From positions 3,473,107-3,537,106 of the forward strand of contig NC_069084.1 of the NCBI RefSeq assembly GCF_947172395.1: a stretch of 64,000 bases of DNA, written 5' to 3'. Shown piece by piece: positions 1-9,821 of the stretch (its first letter is position 1; the number at the start of each line of letters is the position of its first letter). The position numbers and the translations under genes are program-made. The DNA comes from Bicyclus anynana. Taxonomy: Eukaryota > Arthropoda > Insecta > Lepidoptera > Nymphalidae. Below the pieces are notes generated by a model. The model was not told the origin of the DNA. It worked only from the letters and a program-made list of their open reading frames with translations, and did not search any database.

Positions 1-161
1 CGATTTGAGACATCAAGTGACAAATTATTTTTTTATTTTTTTTCCTTTATTTTTCAATAACTTGGTAATTTGTGTTATCACAATGAGCCGGTCATATGAT
101 GTCTATAATAAATTGTTTAATATAGTTTAACGAAGCAGCAGTTACTCCCTAGCAGCAGCTA
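1..161. other. Unannotated AT-rich flank
   Basis: Short AT-rich stretch with a long T-run near the start. No frame, repeat or RNA gene is recognised. Confidence 0.5.
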
Positions 162-317
162 GGCTATTCTGTAACGATATTTTTATAACTCGCTAGTGCG
201 AGTTTCAAATTCACCTCTATCTGTCTCTGTCTAACACTATACTAAAGAATGAGATAGATAGCGGTGAGTTCTAAACTCGCACTTGTGAGTTATACAAATC
301 ATCGTTAGAGAATAGCC
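162..317. repeat. Fold-back element (long inverted repeat)
   Basis: The two halves are imperfect reverse complements over about 70 bp each. The left arm runs from GGCTATTCTGTAACGAT and the right arm ends ATCGTTAGAGAATAGCC, with only a few bases of loop near 236-243. Both arms carry the block AGTGCGAGTTT or its complement. This is the form of a fold-back MITE; a transcribed hairpin is also possible. The 97-codon frame on the minus strand that overlaps the right arm looks fortuitous. Confidence 0.7.
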
Positions 318-1034
318 ATGCAGATAAGGGTCTTCTTTTATGGAAAAAACAAGGCCCTGTAGCCATGTAGCATGTCGATTCCCTTTCTACAAACACTAAC
401 GTCTTAAAAACTAAAAAAAAATTATGGGAATGACAGATCCAATCGACGACTTGATCACGTGACTTGTCGATAGTGAATGTCATACCCATATATTTATTTA
501 ATTTTCGGAATTTAAAAAATATTAAAATCCGAATTTTTTTTGTAGAATAAGAATTTACTGCCACATGGGTACAGATTAAAAGGTAAGATAAGTCAAGGGA
601 CTCTACTTATGCCGTTTTGAAGTTACAAGTAAACACGACAAAATTACTATTTTTTAAATCATTATAATTATTTTTAAAGGTGAATCATGTGGCATTCTTT
701 CTAAAAATTATACTTTCTTAGCTGCAACGTATTTATCAAATAACACCAGGAAATATCCTAGGAATTGATAAAACAATGTGCTTCAAAACTATGACACTTG
801 AAGGCCCCAAGAAAGTAAAACTTGTTTGAAGTGAAAAATTTTAAAGAAACGTCGGTTGGTGTGAATTTTTCCACCCACATTTTGTATGCCACTCGCGGCG
901 AAACTCCGAGTTGTCGGCCAATTTTGTGCAAATTTGCGGACTTTTCTAGTACTTTCAGGGCACTGAAGGATGGGGTAGATCGGGAGCGAAAGCATAAAAC
1001 GAACTATATCAAGATGGTACAACACTATTACTCA
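318..1034. other. No gene recognised
   Basis: AT-rich sequence with one 105-codon plus-strand frame (822-1139) that runs into the neighbouring MITE and resembles no family I know. Nothing else is supported. Confidence 0.5.
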
Positions 1035-1190
1035 AGGCGGAAATATATTTGTCTGACGTGTCGTGTCGTGACGCATGAGGACAGAATCAGTATCATATAT
1101 TTTGTATGGCTCTTAGTTATGTGTTGTGACATGTCGTGAGAGCTTCTGATGCGTCACGACACGACACGTCAGATAAATATAATTCCGCCT
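1035..1190. mobile_element. MITE-2 copy 1 (156 bp, long TIRs)
   Basis: Terminal inverted repeats of about 42 bp contain GACGTGTCGTGTCGTGACGC. The outer ends are AGGCGG and CCGCCT. The trinucleotide TCA lies directly outside both ends (1032-1034 and 1191-1193), a plausible 3-bp TSD. A second copy lies at 9051-9244, so this is a mobile family and not a chance palindrome. No coding capacity; presumably moved by a transposase encoded elsewhere. Confidence 0.85.
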
Positions 1191-2562
1191 TCACAAGTAT
1201 CAGTCATCGCATACTTTTTATCTTTGGCGTTTGGTGAACGCCAGCAATGGGTATCATACTTAATTTTATCGCATCCAGATAAGATTTTATTTTGTTTTAG
1301 ATTTGATGATTTAAATAACAATTGTTAGGATTTAGCAACAAATCGTGTAACGTAAATTGAAATAATTATCACAATAATAAACTGTATTAAACTTACTTTG
1401 GTGGCTTGTTGTGTCTCATACAATTTCTAATCTAGATAAAGCTGTATTTATTACTTTAGTAGTATAGAACTAAAGATGTACTTGACTAGAGATAAGATAA
1501 CGCCGACGTTGAAATAACTAAGCTTGTTAATTTTCACTATTTCAAAGTACTTTTGCAGTGATATTTGTAAAAGAGTTTGTAAAAGAGTCAGCTAAATTAC
1601 TTGTCTTTACGATTCTACCATCTAAATCAACATGCATGTATTCTTAAAATTGCTTATAAATTAAGCTTACTTGTCTTAAATTAACTTGAGTTTGAATTAG
1701 ATCACGCTCGCCCTAGCAAGTGACTTATGAGATACATGTACTTGTACCTCTTTTTTGAATAGGTCTCTTGTACAACACTAGTAAGTATGTATTCGAACGT
1801 AACCACATGCCGCGAGCATCGTACCCAGAAAGTTTGCTTTCCAAATTGTGAAATGTTCAAAAGTTCGGGACAAGAGTTAGAACTTTATGTATTTCATTCC
1901 ATCTTTGTGTTATCTTTTATTCGATTCGTTGCTTTTAGATTCGTATAATATTATTTTTCAAATCTCACTGTATCTATTACGACGTCCCAATTCAAGTTTT
2001 TTGATTTTCATAATTATTTTTAATTAATAATGAATAAAAAAATAAAGAATAATTGTCTAATGATAAAAATAATATTTATCTATCCATATACAGAATCGTT
2101 TAAAGTTGGTTTTTATTATTTTTTTTATTTTAATAATTGAATGAGATTTTCTGACCTTTCTTTTATTAAATAAGCACCGTTAATATTCGAAAGACAAATA
2201 TACAACTCAGCAGGGACGTAAAATTAAGTTAATCGAGTTAGGCGATCGTTTTCACAATCAAGCAATTATTAGATTAAATTATTGTTTGAACAGCGATCCC
2301 ATTAGGAGGGTTAACGATGTTATTACGGCCATTTAGCTTTTGTTAACTCTACAATTACATGAAAAATGGGGATTGAAACAATTCCCATTCTTCTTGTTCG
2401 CGTTGACAGATCTTTAGACTCTTGCGATACGGTTCATTTTCAAGAGGTATTTAGTGAACTGGTTCATTCGTTCAATCATTTTGAGTTATGACGTTATAAA
2501 GACGGATAAAAGCATGGGTATGTGATTTCATTATTCAACATGTAAAAGTAAAATTTATATAT
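1191..2562. other. No gene recognised
   Basis: About 1.4 kb of AT-rich DNA. A 7-bp hairpin (TGGCGTT/AACGCCA) sits near 1224-1242. I see no long frame and no recognisable repeat copy. Confidence 0.5.
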
Positions 2563-3006
2563 TACTAGCGGACGCCCGCGACTTCGTCTGCGTGAAACCC
2601 TACTACTACGCCTACCCCTACCCTACCCTATCTCTACCCTACCTCTACCTTACCTCTACCCTACCTCTATGGTAGGGACCATGCGACGGCGACGGAAGCT
2701 TAAAAAATGGAGTAACTTCTCCCGTTTTCCCAACATTTCCTTTCACTGCTCTGCTCCTATTGTTCGTAGCGTGATGAAAAGTATACTATAACCTGCCCAG
2801 TAGTATCAAGAATAATTGTACCAAGTTTCGTTAAAATCCGTCGAGTAGTTTTTGTTTCTATAAAGAACAGACAGACAGACGACAAAAATTTTACTGATTG
2901 CAATTATTTCATCAGTATCGACCATTAATCACCCCCTGATAGTTATTTTGGAAATATATTTCATGTACAGAATTGACCTCTCTACAAATTTATTATAAGT
3001 ATAGAT
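2563..3006 (+). mobile_element. TE-D1 element with internal C-rich minisatellite
   Basis: Starts ACTAGCGGACGCCCGCG, the typical 5' end of this abundant lepidopteran short element, and ends TTATAAGTATAGAT. About 40 bp from the start it holds a run of CCCTAC/CTCTAC units (about 2605-2670). A similar but longer array sits at the same internal place in the copy at 30213. The class is uncertain: these ends resemble non-autonomous Helitron-like (Lep1-type) elements, but a LINE-driven short element is possible. Confidence 0.75.
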
Positions 3007-3403
3007 GATTGGCAATATTTTACAATTTTGGCCACCCATCCCCACCTTATTACCATTTAATATTAATGATTTAAAGTTGCATAATTTGCAAAATCAATTA
3101 ACCGGTGTCGTCGTGCCTTGGCCACACCGCCTAACGCCTGCAGGAAATAAGTAAAGAACAGACAACCGAACTTTTAATTAGTTGGTGTTTAACTCCAAAT
3201 ATAAATACCCCCTGACGTATTCGGAAAGCTGCAACACTTGGACGGAATACCTCGGGTATTTCGGCTCCTAAATTGTCAGCAAATTTCATTTTCATTGCTA
3301 CTGACACTTTTCCGTGGAAGAAATTAACTTAGCTTCTTTGGATAAATCCTGGATTGCTTAATTGAGGCGTTTTTATATACCGCGTGGTAACGGTGCAGTT
3401 TAT
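3007..3403. other. No gene recognised
   Basis: Unique-looking AT-rich sequence. No long frame, RNA gene or known repeat seen. Confidence 0.5.
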
Positions 3404-3569
3404 TTTACAAGTTACGCCTTGACTACAATCTCAGATGATGGTCAGTGATGATGCAATCTTAAGATGGATGCAGACTAACTTGTTAGGAAGAAGATGAAAA
3501 TCCACACGGTAGGGAGGTAACTAGCCACGGCTGAAGCTTTCCACCAGCCAGATCTGGATCAATTAAGAA
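3404..3569 (-). mobile_element. SINE-A copy 1, internally deleted, head missing
   Basis: The reverse strand shows the SINE-A body: the GTGAGATTGTAGTCAAGG-type 3' block, the bipartite CCGCTTCCATCTTAGA region, and the GGCTGGTGGAAAGC block. The segment between CACAC and GGTAGG is deleted relative to full copies. The tRNA-like head is absent. Confidence 0.85.
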
Positions 3570-4070
3570 TACCTTAATAGGTATTTACCTAGTAAATACA
3601 CCGCGCATAGCACGTCTGCCGGAGGCCTTTAAAAGACAAAATTTTACAGAAACCGTGTCGGCAATCTTTAGGTAAAGATGTTATGATGCTGATCATTTCT
3701 AAATGTGAAATGTCTATTCTATTTATATATCAACTTGCTAGCCCACTGGTATTCATTAACGTAGACTTCGCTGCTGTATCAAGATGAAAAGTAAAGTACT
3801 ATTTTAGAATATAATCTTTTATCTTGATTCGTTCAGCCACTCTAGAGTTATAAACGTTAATAACCCGACTTTGTTAGATATAATATTATATATTTATGTC
3901 GATATAAAAGATGAAGTTTCTTTGTATATATATTAATTGATCACGTTTACCCTACGGCCAATACTGTCTTATATTTAAATACTAGCACATAAACATTACT
4001 TCGTCTGAGTTGAAAACCTTAATAAGTAATATGATTTTCTATTTATTATAGGTACTTACATAATATATAT
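3570..4070. other. No gene recognised
   Basis: AT-rich; a short palindromic stretch AGGTATTTACCT-like near 3580. Nothing else supported. Confidence 0.45.
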
Positions 4071-4251
4071 TTTTCTCAGATATGCAGGTTTCCTCACGAT
4101 GTTTTTCCTTCACCGTTTGAGGTACGTGATATTTAATTTCTTAAAATGCACAGAACTGAAAAGTTGAAGATGCATGCCCCGGACCGGATTAGAACCTATG
4201 CCCTCCGGAATCGGAGGCAGAGGACCTACCCACTGGGCTATCACGGCTCAT
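4071..4251 (-). mobile_element. SINE-B copy 1 (head half)
   Basis: The minus strand reads the tRNA-derived SINE-B head (GATAGCCCAGTGGGTAGG) and then the TCACG/CAAACGGTGAAGG body. The 3' half of the family is missing. The B-box region is mutated (AGGTTCTAATCC), so the internal Pol III promoter is probably dead. Confidence 0.85.
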
Positions 4252-4305
4252 AACCTAACTAATAAACCTGACTAATTAGGCCTGATTGGTCCAGTAGTTG
4301 TGGTT

Positions 4306-4420
4306 GGTCAAAATTTTACTGGATTTTTTTACCAATAGAAAGCTACATTATCAACGAGCAACATAGGCCTCTATTTATCCCCGTATTTTCACGGAAATGG
4401 TAACTTCGTGGTTAACCGCC
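4306..4420 (-). mobile_element. TE-D2 fragment
   Basis: The reverse strand carries diverged blocks of TE-D2: the GGTTAACCACGAAG-type start, the CGGGGATAAATAGAGG block, and a TTCTATTGGTAAAAAAAT block. Both termini are missing. Confidence 0.55.
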
Positions 4421-4761
4421 AGGTTTTGCTAGTATCAACTAATATTACACTAGGAAATAAACCTACTTTAGTTAGTAACACAAAACGATTACTTCCCAAC
4501 TCTAGAGCAACTGCAACTAGCTTTAATGTGAGAAGTATCTCCCCTGATCATTAAGGGATAATAGACATCGTTCAGCCCTGTGACGTGATCGACCCGAGAA
4601 TAAGCCTAAAAACGGGCCCGGCTCAATCTTAAAGCCTATTAAAGATAAAGGCCGCTATTTTTTCCAAATGACTGCCCATTTTAGTAATGTAAATATTATC
4701 CTTTGTATTTAAGTCTTCATGGAAAAGTGGGTAATGTACGACGATGCTCATTAGTATTTTG

Positions 4762-4892
4762 TATAGCTTGGCTAATTCGTTTGTAATACTCCCGATGGTC
4801 CGCGCGGGCCGGGAGGGGGGGTAGTGCCGCGCAGTCCTTTCCCCCGTCGCCCGCATATCATGGGAGTGTCATCAACGAACTTGCCAAGCTAG
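4762..4892. mobile_element. MITE-3 copy 1 (GC-rich core)
   Basis: About 130 bp with TIRs of about 30 bp (TATAGCTTGGCTAATTCGTT at the left, AACGAACTTGCCAAGCTA at the right) around a GC-rich core with GGGCCGGGAGGGGGGG. A second copy in opposite orientation lies at 40148-40275 and matches across the core, which establishes a family. TA at the ends fits a TA-targeting DNA transposon. No coding capacity. Confidence 0.85.
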
Positions 4893-5035
4893 AGTGTTAA
4901 ATTCCATAACAAACGCCTAATTTGCGGTAAAGTAATTAGGCAGTGACTAATCTGTGGTAAAACTGTCGTGTGGTCATTGCCAGTCAGGTGAATAAATATT
5001 TAAATACCTTATTATCAATGATGCACTTATTGATT

Positions 5036-5357
5036 GACTAACCGACGCCCCGCGGTTTCATCCACGTAATTCCTGTTCCCGTGAGAATACGGGGATAAAA
5101 TATAGCCTATGACACTCATAAATAACGTGGCTTTCTAGTGGTAAAATAATTTTCGAAAAAAAACATGCAGCCGAACGTAGGAGCTTCTCCTTTTTGGAAG
5201 TCGGTCAAAAATTGGTTCAGTAGATCATTCCAGGTCCATGCAAGAGGCCTATGTCCAGCAGTGGACGTCTATCGGCTGATAAGGTAAGGTAAGATCATTC
5301 CAAAGATCTCCCCCTACAATATCACAAACTTTACTTCTTTATAATATTAGTGTAGAT
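5036..5357 (+). mobile_element. TE-D2 element, split by an RTE insertion
   Basis: Begins ACTAACCGACGCCCCGCGG and ends TTTATAATATTAGTGTAGAT, the two diagnostic ends of TE-D2. The interior has the GTTCCCGTGAGAATACGGGG block, and an AACGTAGGAGCTTCTCC-type block that recurs near 54118. It is interrupted at 5233-5291 by a short RTE insertion flanked by an 11-bp duplication of TE-D2 sequence. Confidence 0.85.
5222..5302 (+). mobile_element. 59-bp 5'-truncated RTE insertion with 11-bp TSD
   Basis: The insert 5233-5291 is the extreme 3' end of the RTE-type LINE (CCTATGTCCAGCAGTGGACG, then GGCTGATA), closed by an AAGGTAAGGTA tail instead of (TGA)n. The host sequence AGATCATTCCA occurs perfectly at 5222-5232 and 5292-5302. 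This is what target-primed reverse transcription produces, with extreme 5' truncation. Confidence 0.93.
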
Positions 5358-5609
5358 ATTCGAATTGTCATTTGATTTAATATTTTTGAGAACACACCAG
5401 TGACTTTGTTTAAGTGAACTACATAATCGAATTCATAGGAGAATAAGAATGTTAATAGTAATTCAATAAAGAGAGAGAAAAAAATAACACCCGAATGTAT
5501 TCCGTACCTATTTGTGTATCAGCTAACAATCCACTGAACAATTAAAAAGACAAAAATACTGACACTAAAATCTAGCTTTAAAATTAATAACTGTCGGGGA
5601 TTGTCAATA
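5358..5609. other. No gene recognised
   Basis: AT-rich DNA without a recognisable repeat or frame. Confidence 0.4.
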
Positions 5610-5904
5610 ATTTTTTTTTATCGTTTACAAGTTAGCCCTTGACTACAATCTCACCTGATGGTAAGTGATGATGCAGTCTAAGATGGAAGCGGGCTAACTT
5701 GTTAGGAGGAGGATGAAAATCCACACCCCTTTCGGTTTTTACACGGAATCGTACCGGAACGCTAAATCGCTTGGCGGTACGTCTTTGCCGGTAGGGTGGT
5801 AACTAGCCACGGCCGAAGCCTCCCACTAGCCAGACCTGGTCAAATTAAGAAAATCTCAATTTGACCAGTTGGGGATCGAACCCAGGACCTCCGTCTTGTA
5901 AATG
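5610..5904 (-). mobile_element. SINE-A copy 2, nearly full body
   Basis: Reads on the minus strand from a truncated tRNA-like head (B box near 5872-5884, GGGTTCGATCCCC type) through the whole body to a T-rich (A-rich on the sense strand) tail at 5610. The A box is missing, so the copy is 5' truncated. Confidence 0.9.
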
Positions 5905-6129
5905 TACTCACAACCTGTGTATACAATTGCATGATTATCGATTTAGATTTAATGTATGAAAATGTAAATAAGTCAAACTCGCATTTTAGAATAGTATTGA
6001 AGTATTACCGCGTCTTTGATGCATGACTGAGTTGTGTTGGTTGGCTAATCAGCAAAGTTTTATTGTCCCACTTTCACAGAACACACAATTTGCTCTACCT
6101 CTACATGCTTAGCAAGCTAGTTTCCACGC

Positions 6130-6300
6130 ACCCTTGCATCTCTGAGGAATGCATAATGAATGCAAAAGGTAACATCACAAAGAGCTCACTGGGAACAAAG
6201 TGACTCAACGATCGTCTCGAGAGGCCATTACAGTACTCGCTAGGGTTAATGTTGTAATTAAAACGACGCTTTTCTGTGCTGGATGACTTAAACATTGCTT
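6130..6300 (+). repeat. Repeat H, copy 1
   Basis: Shares the exact 22-bp block at 6152-6173 (core ATGAATGCAAAAGGTAAC) with copy 2 at 7247-7268. Looser similarity continues for about 100 bp: AAGTGACTCAACGATCGTC against AAGTGGCTCGACAACTCGT. Origin unknown. The two copies lie on either side of a large TE-D1 composite. Confidence 0.7.
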
Positions 6301-6545
6301 AAAGTATGGCATGTGGATTGTACAAGCCAAGTGTACCCAGGTGTGTACAGCGCTTAGGTGAACTAAGCATATCTTGTTTCGTCGCCAGTGAAGTGCTCTT
6401 GTCCAGTGAGTGGGATTGAAATTTGCAACGTGTTTCAGTTGTCTGTCTAAAATGGTCAAAATGTTACCAAATATCTACACAATGGGGCTTCTTATTTATA
6501 CTAATATAAAAAAAAAAATAGGTAAAGTTTGTGAGTGTGTGGCAA

Positions 6546-6591
6546 TCTCTGGATCTACTAAGCCGCGTATCTAATTTAGTAGATCCAGAGA
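6546..6591. repeat. Perfect 15-bp inverted repeat
   Basis: TCTCTGGATCTACTA (6546-6560) is matched by TAGTAGATCCAGAGA (6577-6591) with a 16-base spacer. The left arm is normal TE-D sequence (compare the region near 30790), so the right arm appears to be a local inverted copy. Confidence 0.85.
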
Positions 6592-6713
6592 TCCACGCTA
6601 TTTGTGAGTGTTATAGACTTTATCTTGTAATTAATTATGTTAAAAGAAAAAAAAAACATCTAGTCTTATAGTATCTACTGAAAGCAGAGAGAAAAAACCA
6701 AAGCAGATACTAT

Positions 6714-7025
6714 GTCCACCGAATCGGAGCGAGGCAGCGGAGCCGAGAAACGGAGAAATATTAACTAATAGGATTGCACAAAATCTCCGCTCCTCATAAG
6801 TGGACAGGGACTTGCGAACTAGTTTAAAAATTCATATAGAACCGGTAAGCGAACCGGGAAAACGGGGTTAAATGAATTAAATTTAACATTTATTTATTTA
6901 ACATAGTTTGCAACTTCACTCCGCACTTTCGCTCCGCTCCCCTGTGGACAGACACACGCAACTCCGCTCCTCATTAGTCCGCTGCCGTTTCTCCGCTGCG
7001 CTCCCTGGCTGCGTTCTGGTGGACA
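6714..7025. mobile_element. GC-rich fold-back element
   Basis: Left arm GTCCACCGAATCGGAGCG and right arm GCGTTCTGGTGGAC are imperfect inverted ends. Both arms also share GGCAGCGGAG and GAAACGGAG motifs or their complements. Additional GTGGACAG motifs lie inside. Its GC-rich ends stand out from AT-rich surroundings. Likely a fold-back MITE nested inside the TE-D1 composite. Confidence 0.55.
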
Positions 7026-7234
7026 GGCAGCCTAAGACTTGTGACATGGACGTAGTTTTAAGGGGACATGACACACACCTTCTCTACTGGTGTTGCCAAT
7101 TAAAAATAAATAATCCTTAAACCCGAATTCCATGCGCACGAAGTCCCGGGCGTTCGCTAGTTACCAAATAAATGTAAAGCCAGTGCAACATTATAAATTT
7201 ATTAATTGTCCCCTTCGGGGGTAAGCTCGAAAAA

Positions 7235-7360
7235 TTACGACAATCACATAATGAATGCAAAAGGTAACTTAAAAGCGTAAACTGGTTACCAAGTGGCTCG
7301 ACAACTCGTTCCGAGAGCTCGTTACTGAACGCACTCGGTTTAAAATTTTAATACAAATTA
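7235..7360 (+). repeat. Repeat H, copy 2
   Basis: Second copy of the repeat at 6130-6300, same orientation, more diverged outside the 22-bp identical core at 7247-7268. Confidence 0.7.
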
Positions 7361-7523
7361 CTCGTTTGGATGCCATTCGTTTAATTATCCCCTTTCCTCT
7401 TCTACTTGGATATTTCGTTGGAACGCCGGTTTTGCGGACGGCAGCAAACGGAAGTATGCAAAAATTGAATTGAATTGCCTTTGGCGTAGTTTTACATGAA
7501 AATTAGTATGATGTATGTACGAT

Positions 7524-7688
7524 GTCATCATTATCAACCCGCATTCTGCGCACTGTTGAGCAAGAGTCTCCTTTCAGAATGTGAGGAGTTCATTTCTTGA
7601 AATGCACATAACTGAAAAGTGGCCCGTACTGGATTCGAACCTACGCCCTCCGAATCGAGGTCAGAGAACATATCCACTGGGCTATCAC
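7524..7688 (-). mobile_element. SINE-B copy 2, internally deleted
   Basis: The minus strand has the tRNA-like head (GATAGCCCAGTGGATATG with GGTTCGAATCC B box) joined directly to the extreme 3' part (AGACTCTTGCTCAAC). The middle CACGTGTCTCAAACGG block is lost. Confidence 0.8.
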
Positions 7689-7729
7689 TATATCCAATGT
7701 ATCCATTTAACTGCTCATCACAGCTGTTA

Positions 7730-8106
7730 TAATAACATAAAATTGAAAATTTTGAAAAACCCCGAAGGTTATGAAATTATTAATTACACTCTCGATCAAG
7801 TCATCAACATTCTCTTTCAGTGCGACCTCACTCGCGTATATTTTCAGACATTCGGTTATTCTTCCCCACTTTCAACCCCCACAACTTTTAAATGGCTAAC
7901 CGATTTTCATCAAACATATCTAAGAACGCTCATAAGGCCCATAGGCAACCTTTCATACAAAAAAAAAACTAAATTGAAATCGCTTCATCCGTTCTGGGGC
8001 TATGGTACCACAGAATGACAGACAGACTAACTGACACACAGACAGACAAACATACAGACGGCCACGTCAAACTTATAACTCCCCCCTTTTTACGTTGTGG
8101 GTTAAA
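7730..8106 (+). mobile_element. Repeat E copy 1 (unclassified lepidopteran repeat)
   Basis: Carries ACCGATTTTCATCAAAC, a run of ACAGACAGAC-like dinucleotide-rich sequence, and a terminal CCCCCCTTTTTACG then GGGTTAAAAA. The 3' half resembles 59335-59521. I recognise this ending from moth and butterfly repeats but cannot name the family. The 145-codon frame across this and SINE-B copy 2 is chimeric. Confidence 0.6.
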
Positions 8107-8700
8107 AATAGGCGGTGTCTTGTTGCTTATTTTGCTTATTTTAATCTATTCTTGAAAACTTCTAACTCATTTAAAGAAAGATATAATAACATATTTTCTT
8201 ACTGTTTAATATAATTGGAACACAGCTTGATTTATCTAATTTGAGAATCGATGAAAGAGTAAATTAAAAAAAAAAAACAAAATAAAATGCGAAGAAAACA
8301 TTACATGTCCTATCCTTTAATACATTGTCACAGTCCTATTACAGTTTTATCATAGCATATATCAACATAATGATGGCACAATCAAAACACTACAAAGCTC
8401 ATAAAAAGGTCGTTACCCTAACAATATTAAAGTGAGTGCGGTGAGAAATAGCAACATTTTCGCCACAAAAACTAAGTTATTCTGCACGAGTAGTACACTT
8501 TTGCTTCAGAGAATAAGAAAATTGGGCTGTCAGTTGCACCGGAGCCAGCTGACCAGCTGTTGACCCTTTGTACATTCACCTATCGCATTTTACTCTAAGC
8601 TTATTCTTACTTTGCGGCACAGACTCGCTACGGTAAAGTAAGCCTATAAGTTGAACTATAGCAGTAAGAGATTTTCAGGTGTTAGCGACGTGGTAACCAT
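8107..8700. other. No gene; one short repeated block
   Basis: The block near 8508-8543 (CAGAGAATAAGAAAATTGGG) recurs with a few changes near 9752-9785. Otherwise AT-rich sequence with nothing recognised. Confidence 0.5.
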
Positions 8701-8708
8701 AGTAACAA

Positions 8709-8833
8709 GAGTACAATCGCACACACAATTATCAATTACTACTACTAGTAATTGATAAGTATACTAGTTTTTGATAAGATCATGAGTACAATCGCACACA
8801 CAATTATCAATTACTACTACTAGTAATTGATAA
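8709..8833 (+). repeat. 50-bp exact direct repeat containing a hairpin
   Basis: Positions 8709-8758 and 8784-8833 are identical over 50 bp. Each copy ends in a 13-bp inverted repeat, TTATCAATTACTA and TAGTAATTGATAA, around a 4-base loop. The 25 bp between copies contain a partial TTGATAAGATCA-like relic, so this may be a local tandem duplication. Confidence 0.95.
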
Positions 8834-8847
8834 TAGTGTGAAATTGG

Positions 8848-8977
8848 CATCTACATGCCTCGTGGTTTTACCCGCGTGGTTCCCGTTCCCGTAGGAATAT
8901 AAGGATAAAATATAGCCTATAGCCTTCCTCGATAAATGGGCTATCCAACACTAAAAGAATTAAATATTAGTATAGAT
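8848..8977 (+). mobile_element. TE-D2 copy, shortened
   Basis: Contains GTTCCCGTTCCCGTAGGAAT, CTTCCTCGATAAATGGGC, and the terminal ATATTAGTATAGAT. The part between AAAGAATT and the terminus is deleted. Confidence 0.85.
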
Positions 8978-9050
8978 TTGTCGTCCATAAAGTACTTTGG
9001 TACGACTGCGCTATTTTACACTCATCATCGTCATCATCATACGTCTTGAG

Positions 9051-9244
9051 CCGGATTTATATTTGTCTGACGTGTCGTGTCGTGACGCAGCAGAACAGAA
9101 TCGGTATGCATTTTGTATGCGGCATATCAGAAGCTATTACGACATGTCGCAACACATAAGTGTAAACGTTACCTTATAAAATGTATGATACCGATTCTGT
9201 TCTGATGCGTCACGACACGACACATCAGATAAATATAAATCCGG
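9051..9244. mobile_element. MITE-2 copy 2 (194 bp)
   Basis: TIRs of about 57 bp start CCGGATTTATATTTGTCTGA and end with the near-complement. They share GTGTCGTGTCGTGACGCA with copy 1 at 1035-1190. The longer arms and core here suggest that copy 1 is internally shortened or more diverged. A clear TSD is not visible. Confidence 0.85.
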
Positions 9245-9820
9245 TCTTATTCGAATTTGAATTTTATGTTTATAGGATGCCAAAACTAAAATGTGACTAA
9301 CAAGGAAGTTGCCATGGAAACGAACGATGTCACATCGCTGTAACTTTACAGAATGCAGAGAGTTGATTTCGCTATTTTACATACGTCAATGTAATAATCA
9401 TATTATAACCAGTTTTATTCGAATTTGAACTTTATTTCTAAGGGATGCCAAAAAGTTTCACTAACAACGAGTAAGGTAGAACTTTGATATTCTAGGATCA
9501 TTTTTGTTCTAATTACAACTAAATTTACCACACTCAGGTACACAAATAGAAATACAAAAGTTTTATTTTGCAACATTTTAACCCATTCCCATTCAGATTA
9601 ATTGACTGTCAAAATCGTACCCATAAGAATTATACTTAGTGGAGCTATTCAAAAACATTCAATGCAAAAACGAAATCTTTTATGTTCTTGCGCGCTCGAG
9701 TAAATCCAAAAATTCCTTCTTTTGCTCTCATACTATTAAACTGTATCAGAGAACAAGAAAATTGGACTGTCAATTGCACTAGAGTGGACGAATCGGCTCT
9801 CTGCTGACCAGATTATGAAA
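9245..9820. other. No gene; local direct repeat
   Basis: TATTCGAATTTGAA followed by a GGATGCCAAAA block occurs at about 9249-9285 and again at about 9417-9453, roughly 168 bp apart. The first copy directly abuts MITE-2 copy 2. No coding signal. Confidence 0.6.
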
Positions 9821-9821
9821 T

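Larger units (their letters stand above)
6492..7165 (-). mobile_element. TE-D1 composite with nested sequences
   Basis: The right end reads on the minus strand AACTAGCGAACGCCCGGGAC, the TE-D1 start. The left end (TATACTAATATAAAAA) is the complement of its 3' end. The interior is far longer than usual and holds an inverted repeat at 6546-6591 and a GC-rich fold-back structure at 6714-7025. A fortuitous 70-codon frame (6908-7120) lies inside. Confidence 0.6.

Noticed and set aside
7581..8018. 145-codon open frame, the longest in the window
   Set aside because: It joins SINE-B antisense sequence to repeat E. No domain is recognisable and the composition follows the repeats.
8709..8833. CRISPR-like direct repeats
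   Set aside because: Only two repeats, in eukaryotic DNA, with a 25-bp spacer that holds a relic of the repeat.
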